53,017 nt of DNA from a virus. Of the stretch, positions 18,260 through 25,548 are shown one piece after another. The position numbers and the translations under genes were made by a program. How positions within the stretch are numbered: the first letter of the stretch is position 1; every line of letters begins with the position of its first letter. The DNA lies in the IMG/VR virus record IMGVR_UViG_3300032116_000284, positions 1-53,017 of that record; one strand, given 5' to 3'. The notes below the pieces were generated by a model, which was not told the origin of the DNA, did not search any database, and saw only the letters and a program-made list of their open reading frames with translations.

Positions 18260-18564
18260 GTGCAACTCCTATAGGTAAACTCAACCACCATGTCTGGATG
18301 GTGGAGGATATCCTGAATCCTCACATCCCTGTATGTCTTTACTCCAACCAAACTCATTCCCTTGTCGTACTGCCTCACGATGAAAGCAGGGAACCAAGTG
18401 CCGGGGGTCGCATACAGAATGGGATTCTGTGGTAGCAACGGCCTTGTCAAGCACAACGCCAGAGAGTTGCTTGAAGTGACCTTGCACTTCGAAGCGTCTA
18501 GTTCGTACAGCTCCCCTCCAGCCTCCAGCCCAACAGTGAACAGAAAATGTGACTCGTATATCAT
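18256..18564 (-). CDS. Small protein coupled to thymidine kinase, unknown
   Basis: 102 residues, beta-rich in appearance (HFLFTVGLEAGGELYEL, FPAFIVRQYDKGMSLVGVKTYRDV). Its TGA overlaps the thymidine kinase ATG by 4 nt, with AGGAG inside its 3' end. This translational coupling is the main reason to accept this frame over an overlapping one at 18281-18571. No family is recognised, and there is no signal peptide or membrane helix. Confidence 0.6.
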   Translation of the reverse strand: MIYESHFLFTVGLEAGGELYELDASKCKVTSSNSLALCLTRPLLPQNPILYATPGTWFPAFIVRQYDKGMSLVGVKTYRDVRIQDILHHPDMVVEFTYRSCT

Positions 18565-18598
18565 GAACCAACTCTACAACAAGGCGGTAGGAATGTGT

Positions 18599-18802
18599 TC
18601 ATGTGAAACGCTGTGTTTTTCCATTCTGACCGAACTGTTTCGTTTTGCCGGTCATTGCTCTCATTTGTGGGGTGTTGTGCTGTAGTCCCTTGCTGGGGAT
18701 GTCTGCCTTGTTGTCAACAGCCCTGGAAACTTCTTTGTTGATGCGTTCTATAAGCCACTTACGGAAGGCTATGGGGTATTCGTAGTAGGTTTCCCAGGAC
18801 AT
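18599..18802 (-). CDS. Short frame probably expressed as a frameshift extension of the gp26-like gene
   Basis: 67 codons from the only ATG, MSWETYYEYPIAFRKWLIER. The protein-like sequence continues upstream of that ATG without a stop back to the T7 run at 18872-18878: GLTPSDRIDVLLEPFFILGYYFG. The join is therefore more likely a +1 frameshift product of the preceding gene than an independent 67-residue protein. The phrase 'ILGYYFGMSWETYYEYPI..RKWLIERI' resembles short partner proteins of phage tail assembly, as I recall them. No ribosome site precedes the ATG. It lies where tail assembly chaperone extensions normally lie, upstream of the tape measure gene. Confidence 0.6.
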   Translation of the reverse strand: MSWETYYEYPIAFRKWLIERINKEVSRAVDNKADIPSKGLQHNTPQMRAMTGKTKQFGQNGKTQRFT

Positions 18803-18854
18803 GCCGAAGTAGTATCCTAGGATGAAGAACGGCTCCAGGAGAACATCAATTCTG

Positions 18855-19760
18855 TCACTCGGCGTCAGGCCAAAAAAACGAAGCTCCGAGTGGAACCGTT
18901 ATCACCTCCTCGTGATCACAGCTTGAGCACTTGAACTCTGTTCTCATGTCGATGCCCGGTTCTGAACGGTCGATTACGTTTCTGAGGTACAAGCTGTCCC
19001 CGGCTGGCATGTACTGGCAGAACTGGTGAATCTGTCCTCTGTCGGTATGCCCGTCAACCGAAATGATGCAGTTCGACAGCTTGGTTGTGACAAGGTTGTC
19101 CTGAGTAAAACCCTTCTTGCGCTTCGCTTCGATGTCCGCTACGATTCTCTCTTGGTCTCTTGTCGTCAGAAACTTGAAAACAATACGCTTTCCAGACACA
19201 GGAAGCTTTTCAACTTCAAATGCATTCTGGAACTCTCCTACTTGCTTGAGCTTTCCCAAGTCGAGTTCCTTGATGTTGAGCTCGGTCAAGTTGACGTGAT
19301 GCTCTTGCTGTGTCTCACAAGCTGGACACTTGATTTTGAACCCGTAGTCAGCACCGTAGCCTGTAACTCTGATGGCAATAAGCAAGGCCGACAAGTCTCC
19401 ACCAATGAGCTTACCCACATCCAGACTCTTGTTGAGCAAGCAACTCTTGACGAGTTCGGTTGTCGTTGACCCCTTCTTGATGTACGCCTGATTCATCAAG
19501 ATATCTTCGTCCTTGGCTGCCATGTGCCTGATTTCAAGCTCTGTTGCGCCACGGAGCGCTTCATCTTCGTACACAAGCCCAGAGGAAGGGAGTGGTACCG
19601 ATGCAACGGGAATCTGTGCCAGTCCAGCCGCCTGCTGAGCCGCTTGCTGTTGTGACTGCACAGGAATCCCTGTTGTTGGAAGGCCCATTTGATCAGCAGC
19701 CTGCTTTGCTGCAAACACAGAGTTCTTGAGCTCTCGTTTCTCTTCGTCTGTCATCGCCAT
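18855..19760 (-). CDS. T4 gp26/gp51-like baseplate hub assembly / tail assembly protein
   Basis: 301 residues. After a Gln/Ala-rich N-terminus comes PLPSSGLVYEDEALRGATEL and IRHMAAKDEDIL, then DLSALLIAIRVTGYGADYGF and a CPAC knuckle. A second CSSC knuckle lies near the end, followed by VPLGASFFWPDAE. This matches my memory of the T4 base plate family (gp26/gp51), which carries two Cys pairs and ends in FFWP. These proteins act in baseplate hub and tail assembly and are not all virion components. TAGGAG lies about 11 nt before the first ATG. A T7 run sits in the last five codons (see the frameshift site). Confidence 0.75.
   Translation of the reverse strand: MAMTDEEKRELKNSVFAAKQAADQMGLPTTGIPVQSQQQAAQQAAGLAQIPVASVPLPSSGLVYEDEALRGATELEIRHMAAKDEDILMNQAYIKKGSTTTELVKSCLLNKSLDVGKLIGGDLSALLIAIRVTGYGADYGFKIKCPACETQQEHHVNLTELNIKELDLGKLKQVGEFQNAFEVEKLPVSGKRIVFKFLTTRDQERIVADIEAKRKKGFTQDNLVTTKLSNCIISVDGHTDRGQIHQFCQYMPAGDSLYLRNVIDRSEPGIDMRTEFKCSSCDHEEVITVPLGASFFWPDAE
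18872..18878 (-). other. Candidate programmed +1 frameshift site (T7 run)
   Basis: On the minus strand the gp26-like frame reads TCG TTT TTT TGG CCT. Moving forward one base at TTT (P-site Phe-tRNA re-pairs perfectly on TTT) opens a frame that runs through 91 further codons to 18599. The new frame is closed by TAA about 20 nt upstream of the run and the original frame stops at 18855, so the shift must occur in this small window. A homopolymer sequencing error is the main alternative. Confidence 0.5.
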
Positions 19761-19829
19761 TGTATCATGCTCCTAACACCTACGTAGTGTGGTGTTGATT
19801 ATAGAAGCATGATTCGGTGATTGTGTATA

Positions 19830-20894
19830 TCAGGTGCCTTGTAGTGTCAAGGTTGGAAGTTCCTTGGAAACACTAGGAGCTACCGGCTGTGCTTCAGGCT
19901 GTGACTTACCCTTCTTGGGTGTTTCAGGCTCTGGTGGCTTCGAAGACAAGTTCTTCAGCACTTCGCTGGCATGAACAACAGCCTCAATAACCTTGCTGTG
20001 CATGTCCGCCATAGCTTGTGAATACACACGCTGCTCTTCATCCGTTAGTTCGTCTGGATCGATAAGTTCCAGAGTGTCAACCATTGTCTCTTCGAACTTC
20101 ATGGCTGCTTGCTGAGCCTGAATGGTCAATGACCTGATGGCCTGAAACTTCTTTCCCTCTTTTAGCTGCAAAATCTTCTTCTCAACAACGAGGGACACAA
20201 GTCGTTGGAGCTTCTCTTCAGAGATTTGTGGCTTCTTCTTTTTCATCTGTGCTGCTCTACCTTCTTCTTGCTTCCTAAATAGTCGAGTAGCTTCTTGAAT
20301 TGCTGGAGTTGTGCCGGGAACTTGATCTGGGGCTGGTGGTGCTACCGGAGCAGTAGGAGTAGTTACAGCAGGCTGTACTTCAGGCTCTTCTGGTTCCTCT
20401 GGCTCTGGTAGACTGTCTTCGTCTATGTCGAACTGGTCCATAAGCTCCCTCACAACGCTTGTTACCTTCGGTGGAATATCGACAGACTCCTCACCGCCAT
20501 CCCCTGTCTCATCCGACTTGGTATCGTCAAGAACCCAAGCGAAGAACTGAAGAGTTGCATCCTCTTTCTCTCCCTGAAGCCTAGACAGCAATGTCTTCCT
20601 AATATCAGCTTCCTCTTTCTTCTTTAGACGGTCCAGGAGAGCCTTGTTAGGGTCTTTCTCCTCCGGTGGTTCATCCATACCGGCATCGGGCTCAGATAAG
20701 CCTCCTAGAGCGTCTGGAGGCATACCTGGAGGCATACCTCCCATGTCACCAGCTCCTCCTGGTGGAGCTCCGGGTGTTGGCATCATACCTCCCATATCAA
20801 GCTGTTCTAGAACAAGCTTGAGTTCATGGTCAATAAGACGCTTGATTATGCTGAGTTGAGAGGTGGCTGTTATTTGTGGGTGTTTCTTCTTCAT
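19830..20894 (-). CDS. Low-complexity Pro/Glu/Met-rich structural-type protein with duplicated helix motif
   Basis: 354 residues. The N-terminus is MKKKHPQITATSQLSIIKRL. A closely similar block, MKKKKPQISEEKLQRLVSLV, recurs at about residue 217. Between them are a Met/Gly/Pro tract (GGMPPGMPPD), a helical charged segment and an acidic Pro/Glu linker. After the second copy come a coiled coil and a Pro/Gln tail. Such composition is typical of scaffold, prohead core or tail accessory proteins. It lies just upstream of the gp26-like gene in the tail region. AGAGGAAT lies a few bases before the ATG. No enzyme motif is seen. Confidence 0.62.
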   Translation of the reverse strand: MKKKHPQITATSQLSIIKRLIDHELKLVLEQLDMGGMMPTPGAPPGGAGDMGGMPPGMPPDALGGLSEPDAGMDEPPEEKDPNKALLDRLKKKEEADIRKTLLSRLQGEKEDATLQFFAWVLDDTKSDETGDGGEESVDIPPKVTSVVRELMDQFDIDEDSLPEPEEPEEPEVQPAVTTPTAPVAPPAPDQVPGTTPAIQEATRLFRKQEEGRAAQMKKKKPQISEEKLQRLVSLVVEKKILQLKEGKKFQAIRSLTIQAQQAAMKFEETMVDTLELIDPDELTDEEQRVYSQAMADMHSKVIEAVVHASEVLKNLSSKPPEPETPKKGKSQPEAQPVAPSVSKELPTLTLQGT

Positions 20895-20982
20895 AGGGAT
20901 TCCTCTAGCGAGTGGAACATTACCAGAGAGGGAGGGTCGGAGGGGTTGGGAGTAGGGTTATATGCCCCACAAGAGATGGTTG

Positions 20983-21474
20983 TTATGTGGACGGAGCATT
21001 TATGATGCTCTTGATTTTTGCTCCACCGTTCTTGATGAGGGACTGCAGACCGTAATGTTTCTTGGGCATACGAACAAGGTCATCCCAGGACACCCACTCA
21101 TAGTCGATGTTCTCATCGTTGAGGGTTGGCGTGAACTCTTTATCGACAACTCCAAGGAAGTTGAAGTATTTGAACTGGTGATGGTTGGACTTGAACACGA
21201 ACACAAGGAAGTATCTAGCAGCTGGATCTACACCCATCTCTTCGAACACTTCTCTCTTAGCTGTTTCGAACGGTCCTTCACCCGGATCTATCTTGCCACC
21301 TACTCCGCTCCAGGTGTAAGGTTCCTTGACGATGCTGGACCTTCTGAGTACGAGGTACCGAGCTGTGCTCTTGGCATAGAACAGCACTCCAGCGCCAGCC
21401 TTCGTTGGCTTTGGCTTGTCCGTCGTGTCGTTGTACAGAATAGACTGTAGCTTGTTGTCTGTTGGCTTCGGCAT
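20983..21474 (-). CDS. Nudix hydrolase
   Basis: 163 residues with an intact Nudix box. GKIDPGEGPFETAKREVFEE followed by MGV gives G-x5-E-x7-RE-U-xEE-x-G-U exactly. Before it lies a typical beta strand pair (AGAGVLFYAKSTARYLVLRR) and the WSGVGGK approach; after it an NxxDYEWVSWDDL helix end common in MutT-like proteins. It should hydrolyse a nucleoside diphosphate linked to another group, for example oxidised dNTPs or NADH-like substrates. I use the second ATG (21474) because AAGGAAG, inside the preceding gene's end, lies about 10 nt before it. It follows the membrane peptidase gene by 4 nt. Confidence 0.88.
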   Translation of the reverse strand: MPKPTDNKLQSILYNDTTDKPKPTKAGAGVLFYAKSTARYLVLRRSSIVKEPYTWSGVGGKIDPGEGPFETAKREVFEEMGVDPAARYFLVFVFKSNHHQFKYFNFLGVVDKEFTPTLNDENIDYEWVSWDDLVRMPKKHYGLQSLIKNGGAKIKSIINAPST

Positions 21475-21478
21475 ATGG

Positions 21479-22198
21479 TTATTCTTCCTTGGCATGACGA
21501 AGCTTGTATGCAGCCATCAACCGTTCGGTGTTCCCCTTGATTATCCAGACGCTTACCGGTTTGAAGTCTTGTTCAGACATAAACCGCTCATCCTTCAAGT
21601 GCTTCAGAATCATGGTTGGGAACGGCCATGTGAAGTAGTAGAGGCTTGAGCTCAACTGCTTGATTACCCAGTCATACACGCCGTTCATGCTCTCGTCATC
21701 TAGCTTGTCTCTCTTACGAGCAAACAAGACAGCGATTCGATAGGCTCTGAGCTCGAAGAAGTACCTGAACGGGGCTGGTATAGGAGCAAGCGCTAGCAGG
21801 AACAGCAAGCACCATAGGAATTGGATATTCCACACCGCAAAAACGCTTAGCAGCGAGAATACCGCAAGCGACTGAGGGAACAGATACAGGAACTTGAACA
21901 AGGGTCCAGTGAGCCTGTCGCTGTCAAGGATATGGATGCACTCATGAGCTATGACTCTTGTGAGTGTTTCCGGATCGTGGTTAGCAGCTGCACCGACGGG
22001 CAAATAAATGGTGTTGCCTAGTGTGGTGTAGTAGTTCTCCATGAACAGCTTGTTGATGCGAGTTGCCTTTAGAAACCAACCAATAAGCCTCATGAGCTTA
22101 GAGTTCTGTTTCTCCTCGATGCGAACGGTTATTCCATACTTGGCTGCTACTACATCGAGGTAGCTTTGCACTTGTTCAGGCAGGGTTATTTGGTTCAT
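21479..22198 (-). CDS. Membrane-bound M48-like zinc metallopeptidase
   Basis: 239 residues. The zinc motif is VIAHECIHILD (HECIH at residues 85-89). A likely third ligand lies in YFFELRAYRIA (Glu149), after two adjacent hydrophobic segments (about 100-142, for example FPQSLAVFSLLSVFAVW and LWCLLFLLALAPIPAPF). This order, HEXXH then membrane helices then E-x-x-A-x-R, resembles HtpX/M48-type or minigluzincin proteins. An N-terminal YGITVRIEEK strand is also typical. It would sit in the inner membrane facing the cytoplasm. TAGTTAT lies 29 nt upstream. It overlaps the Nudix gene's upstream ATG, so the pair is one unit. Confidence 0.78.
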   Translation of the reverse strand: MNQITLPEQVQSYLDVVAAKYGITVRIEEKQNSKLMRLIGWFLKATRINKLFMENYYTTLGNTIYLPVGAAANHDPETLTRVIAHECIHILDSDRLTGPLFKFLYLFPQSLAVFSLLSVFAVWNIQFLWCLLFLLALAPIPAPFRYFFELRAYRIAVLFARKRDKLDDESMNGVYDWVIKQLSSSLYYFTWPFPTMILKHLKDERFMSEQDFKPVSVWIIKGNTERLMAAYKLRHAKEE

Positions 22199-22227
22199 GT
22201 CGCACCGTGTTCTTTCGGTTGTGAACC

Positions 22228-22234
22228 ATAACTA
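22228..22234 (-). promoter_or_regulatory. Candidate late promoter element TAGTTAT
   Basis: Exact TAGTTAT on the minus strand, 29 nt before the ATG of the membrane metallopeptidase gene, at a gap similar to that at the tape measure gene. Confidence 0.45.
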
Positions 22235-22313
22235 GCCGGGGAAAATGGAACAAGGGCAGCCCCCGGTTATGGGAACTACCCTTGTGTTTCGAACCTAGGC
22301 TGTTGAGGGAGGA

Positions 22314-23651
22314 TTACCGGCGCTTGACGCCTTCCTTCGAAGTCATCTGCACCACAAGGTCTCCGGGTCGAGGCGTTCCCATGTCACCGTGTTCGGTGAT
22401 AACCCACATGACCTTGGTTCCGACGATGGCTCCCATCTTGGGAGCGAAGCCGTCAGTGAACATGATCACCGCCGAATACTTGCCTCGGTTCTTGGTTTCG
22501 TTGAGGTAGCGCTGCACACAATCGAAGTCGGTACCACCGCAGCGGGTACGCTCCCACTTGAATCCTTGACCGTTCTTGACGGTCTTGAAAGAGGAAAGGT
22601 CAACTTCGGTGTCGAAGTTCACGATATCGATTCCCGCTTCCTTGGAACAAGCGAAGGCTTCTGCAAGCCCCTTCTGCACATCGGAATCGGAAACAGAGCC
22701 GGACTGGTCGATTGCCCACAACACGTTGGCAACGGTGCTACGGCGAGCACCAGGAAGCATGTACGGCAGACGCTTGTTGATTCGCTTCATGGTGGAGTGA
22801 CGCTCCATGGAGCGAGCCCGACCTATGAACATACGCAGAACCGCACGCCAGTCAACTTCGTGCTTCAAGAGAGCTTCGATCTGCGCAGCGATGCCCTGGG
22901 GAATCGAGCCCCACGAAGCACGGTTGTGAGCGTTCTTGACGCCCTTCTCGATCAGTCCCTTGACTTGCTCCCGAACGATGTCACGAAGGTCGTCGGGCAT
23001 GTCGCCCCAACCACCGTGGCCGTCGAGAGTCTCGCCGTTCTCGTTTCCAACAGCGATGGTGTATTCGTCGCCGCCGCCCTTGCCCTTGTTCTTCTGCTTG
23101 CTGTATTGCTCAAGCCGAGCCATGTAGTAGTCCGAGCTCTCCAGTTTGGGAAGAGAAAGGAACAACTTCTCAAGGTCCGGATCGTCGGTGATCGGAGCAC
23201 GACCGGGCATCATGCAGAACGTAGGCAACTTGTCTTCGCCGATGATGCTGTTGATTGCAAGGTCCGTGGCAACGTTCCAGAGCTTGTGTCGCTTCTGGTC
23301 CGACACGGAACGGTCCGTGATGTGCATGAACACGCAGTGAAACAGCTCATGCATGATGACGCCCTTCTTTTCCTTCATGGAAAGGGAGCGCATGAAGTCA
23401 GGGTTGTAACCCATCTTGATATTGCCACGTCGGTCACACATGACGTAGGCAGTGTCAACCTTCCAGTCCCGAATCTTGGGAATGTACATCGACATTCCCC
23501 CAAGAAAGGGCTCTTCTTGGAGAAGCTGAATCAGAGCTTGTCCAATCTCGTACTCGTCGGGATCGACGTTGGGGTCAGGCTCGTGGCGGACCTTCAACGG
23601 AGAGATTTTGGTGTTCTTCGTGTCGTTCGGGTCGTTCTGTGTTTCACTCAT
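22314..23651 (-). CDS. VWA-like protein with N-terminal metallopeptidase domain (MoxR partner)
   Basis: 445 residues in two parts. The N-terminal half has VIMHELFHCVFMH (HELFH, residues 101-105) and WNVATDLAIN, the zincin-like domain typical of DUF2201/VWA-like proteins. The C-terminal half is a von Willebrand A fold with a complete metal site: AIDQSGSVSD (Asp315, Ser317, Ser319), GGTDF (Thr374) and FTDG (Asp400). MoxR AAA ATPases work with such proteins to remodel or insert metal into client complexes. The partner ATPase lies divergently across a 438-nt region. Codons are clearly richer in G/C at third positions than in neighbours. The start lies exactly 6 nt after a strong -10 box and has no ribosome site, implying a leaderless mRNA. 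Confidence 0.87.
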   Translation of the reverse strand: MSETQNDPNDTKNTKISPLKVRHEPDPNVDPDEYEIGQALIQLLQEEPFLGGMSMYIPKIRDWKVDTAYVMCDRRGNIKMGYNPDFMRSLSMKEKKGVIMHELFHCVFMHITDRSVSDQKRHKLWNVATDLAINSIIGEDKLPTFCMMPGRAPITDDPDLEKLFLSLPKLESSDYYMARLEQYSKQKNKGKGGGDEYTIAVGNENGETLDGHGGWGDMPDDLRDIVREQVKGLIEKGVKNAHNRASWGSIPQGIAAQIEALLKHEVDWRAVLRMFIGRARSMERHSTMKRINKRLPYMLPGARRSTVANVLWAIDQSGSVSDSDVQKGLAEAFACSKEAGIDIVNFDTEVDLSSFKTVKNGQGFKWERTRCGGTDFDCVQRYLNETKNRGKYSAVIMFTDGFAPKMGAIVGTKVMWVITEHGDMGTPRPGDLVVQMTSKEGVKRR

Positions 23652-23657
23652 ACACCT

Positions 23658-23686
23658 ACTCTACCACCCAGAACGGAATAAGTCAA
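23658..23686 (-). promoter_or_regulatory. Sigma70-like promoter for the VWA gene, leaderless
   Basis: Minus-strand TTGACT, 17-nt spacer ending TGG, TAGAGT, then 6 nt and the ATG. The predicted transcription start falls at about the A of the start codon. Confidence 0.75.
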
Positions 23687-23737
23687 CCCATATTCTGCTA
23701 GCATATTTCCAGTGCAACCACACAACGAAAGAAGAAT

Positions 23738-23806
23738 ATGCTTATTGGCCCTGTGTTTTGCCTAGCCATTTTCACCATGATGCTCTTTGGGAGTTTTCAT
23801 CTATAG
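23738..23806 (+). CDS. Putative 22-residue hydrophobic peptide
   Basis: Micro-ORF in the divergent region: MLIGPVFCLAIFTMMLFGSF and two more residues. It is one hydrophobic stretch long enough to span a membrane. A purine-rich AAAGAAG lies just before the ATG. It is followed within 15 nt by a second micro-ORF with a much stronger ribosome site, and then by a terminator. Reality depends on the surrounding signals; it could be a chance frame. Confidence 0.3.
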   Translation: MLIGPVFCLAIFTMMLFGSFHL

Positions 23807-23838
23807 AAGGGAGGTTTTCTATGACGTGCGAGCACTAG
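23807..23838 (+). promoter_or_regulatory. Strong ribosome site with 5-codon mini-ORF
   Basis: AAGGGAGG, 6 nt, then ATG ACG TGC GAG CAC TAG. The ribosome site is among the best in the window yet opens only five codons. A terminator hairpin begins 27 nt later. This is the layout of a leader peptide or an RNA that merely binds ribosomes. Confidence 0.4.
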
Positions 23839-23865
23839 GTGTGACAGACTGGTTTTCCCTGTAAA

Positions 23866-23897
23866 ACAAGCGAGAAAATGAAAGCGCTTGTATTTTT
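23866..23897 (+). terminator. Intrinsic terminator in the MoxR/VWA divergent region
   Basis: A perfect 7-bp stem, ACAAGCG / CGCTTGT, with a 12-nt loop, followed by ATTTTT. It lies upstream of the MoxR promoter, so it does not end any known long gene; it would end a short plus-strand RNA carrying the two micro-ORFs. The remaining ~80 nt to the promoter hold nothing I recognise. Confidence 0.65.
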
Positions 23898-23976
23898 CCT
23901 AGGGAATTTGCAGGGATTCCGCCCCCGCAACCCTCGCCTCCGATAACGGCCAGGAAATTTCCACACAGAATAATGG

Positions 23977-24005
23977 TTTAGAAAAGGCCATGGGGGTGGT
24001 ATTAT
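23977..24005 (+). promoter_or_regulatory. Promoter for the MoxR gene
   Basis: TTTAGA, 17-nt spacer ending TGG, TATTAT. The -10 and following bases (TGGTATTATAGGTACAT) nearly match those before the DUF6011 gene. Here the start would be about 80 nt upstream of the ATG, leaving a 5' leader with a hairpin. Confidence 0.6.
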
Positions 24006-24028
24006 AGGTACATCAGATGAGGATGACG

Positions 24029-24050
24029 CTCCGGCGGCGGTTCGCCGGAG
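24029..24050 (+). promoter_or_regulatory. GC-rich hairpin in the MoxR 5' leader
   Basis: A perfect 8-bp inverted repeat CTCCGGCG / CGCCGGAG with a 6-nt loop, 39 nt before the MoxR ATG. No T run follows, so it is not a terminator. It may protect the 5' end of the mRNA or be a binding site. Confidence 0.5.
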
Positions 24051-24089
24051 CTAGCAACCAAGGCAATCGATAAAAGGTACAAAGAAAAC

Positions 24090-25415
24090 ATGTCTACTCT
24101 CGCCGTCAATCTCGACATTCGTTCTACCAAGGCTCTTGTCTCTCGCTTCTCGTCGGACCGTGCGGTGATGCTTCGTGGTCGCCACGGCATCGGCAAGTCC
24201 CAGGTGGTCTATCAGATTGCAGGCTCGCTGCGCCACGATCTCTACAAGGACCGTGACTACTGCGTCCGGATGAGTGCGGCACTGGCCAAGGACAGCGGCT
24301 TCCGTAAGATGGTGCGAGCCTTCTGGAAGCGTAACGAGGGCAACCCTGCCTACGAGGGTCACGCTCGGGATGTGTGGCACTACGACATGGGTGTGCCGGT
24401 CATCGAGCGCCGTCTTTCCCAGATGACCGAGGGCGATATCACGGGTATCCCCTTCGAGGGCAACCGAGGCGGAACGGTGTTCCGTGCGGTGGAGTGGCTC
24501 CTGGCTGCGTGCGAGTACCCTTCGGTTCTCTTCCTCGATGAGCTCAACCGAGCGATCAAGGGTGTCGAGCAAGCGACCTTCCAGCTTGCCGATTCCAAGG
24601 CGTTCGACGGCAACCTGCTTCACGAGGGCACTCGGGTGTTCGTGGCGGTCAACGTCGGAGAGCAGTACGATGTGCAGCCGATGGATCCTGCGGCGATCTC
24701 TCGATACGCCACGATCGACCTTGAGCCCACGCTCAAGGATTGGTTGGACTGGGCCAGCGACAACTGCAACCAGGGTCTCGTCGAGTTCATCCGTTCGAAC
24801 GAGAAGTTCTTGGAGTACAAGGACACGTTCGAGGCGAACAAGAAGTACCCGGACCGTCGTGCCTGGGGCAACCTGGATGCGGAGCTGACCCAAGCGGGTC
24901 TCTACGACGAAGTGGAAAACACCCTGTTCTGCCACATGGCTGCATCGATGGTCGGTTTCGAGCCTGCGCTGGCTTACTGGAACTTCATGAAGGAGCGTGA
25001 CGCTGACATCTCGGCAGAAGACGTGCTCTCGGACTGGTCGGCGGTTCTGAAGCGTCTTCCGAAGGACGACACCAAGAAGTACAGCAAGTTCATCGATCTC
25101 ATGGGCAAGCTCGACCACAAGCTGAAGACCCACAACCTCAACGACTCGGAAGCCCGGAACATGGGCGAGTTCATGAAGTCTGCACCGCCCGAGGTGTTCA
25201 TGACTTGCTGGAAGTCGATCAACGTCATCCAGGCGAACATGATCAAGGTCCACAAGACCATTCAGGACTACACCCTGAAGCTTCTCGCCAACAACCAGGG
25301 AATCACGCCTGCGCAGATTCCCGCTCCGGCTCCCGCTGCAGCGGCTCCCGCTGTGACCGCTGCAACCCCTGCCCCGGCTGCTGCCCCGGCTGCCAAGCCC
25401 AAGAAGCGTAAGTGA
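24090..25415 (+). CDS. MoxR-like AAA+ ATPase
   Basis: 441 residues. Walker A is GRHGIGKS (residues 30-37), Walker B SVLFLDELNRA (about 145-155), sensor 1 VAVN near residue 188 and an arginine-finger-like SRYATID near 205, the order expected for the MoxR/RavA clade. The C-terminal half is helical, ending in a low-complexity Ala/Pro tail and KPKKRK. It should form a ring that works with the divergently encoded VWA protein on an unknown client. Codons are strongly G/C-ended, unlike most genes here. A weak AAAGG ribosome site lies about 12 nt before the ATG. A terminator follows the gene. Confidence 0.88.
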   Translation: MSTLAVNLDIRSTKALVSRFSSDRAVMLRGRHGIGKSQVVYQIAGSLRHDLYKDRDYCVRMSAALAKDSGFRKMVRAFWKRNEGNPAYEGHARDVWHYDMGVPVIERRLSQMTEGDITGIPFEGNRGGTVFRAVEWLLAACEYPSVLFLDELNRAIKGVEQATFQLADSKAFDGNLLHEGTRVFVAVNVGEQYDVQPMDPAAISRYATIDLEPTLKDWLDWASDNCNQGLVEFIRSNEKFLEYKDTFEANKKYPDRRAWGNLDAELTQAGLYDEVENTLFCHMAASMVGFEPALAYWNFMKERDADISAEDVLSDWSAVLKRLPKDDTKKYSKFIDLMGKLDHKLKTHNLNDSEARNMGEFMKSAPPEVFMTCWKSINVIQANMIKVHKTIQDYTLKLLANNQGITPAQIPAPAPAAAAPAVTAATPAPAAAPAAKPKKRK

Positions 25416-25499
25416 GAACACCGGGGGGGAATGTGTTCTACGACCTTCAATCCTAGTGGGGGACAGATAAGTCCCGCCGACAACCGATAAAGTGGGCGA

Positions 25500-25530
25500 G
25501 GGAGCAAGATGAAAGTCTTGCTCCCTTTTT
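25500..25530 (+). terminator. Intrinsic terminator after the MoxR gene
   Basis: A perfect 10-bp stem GGGAGCAAGA / TCTTGCTCCC with a 6-nt loop, followed by TTTTT. Classic rho-independent form. Confidence 0.9.
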
Positions 25531-25548
25531 GCATTTCTAGAATTGCAT

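Noticed and set aside
18281-18571. 96-codon frame overlapping the small gene before thymidine kinase
   Set aside because: It begins at TTG without a ribosome site and lacks the 4-nt coupling to thymidine kinase that the chosen frame has.
22240-22277. CCGGGG...CCCCGG repeat near the end of the VWA gene as a terminator
   Set aside because: Long loop and no T run on either strand; not strong enough to call.
22389-23681. 430-codon open frame antisense to the VWA gene
   Set aside because: Same explanation; Val/His/Leu-rich with no recognisable domain, while the sense frame has an intact metal site and promoter.
24051-25421. 456-codon open frame antisense to the MoxR gene
   Set aside because: Sequence is Arg/Ser/Leu/Val-biased with no motif; it is an artefact of G/C-ended codons in the real gene, which has complete AAA motifs.
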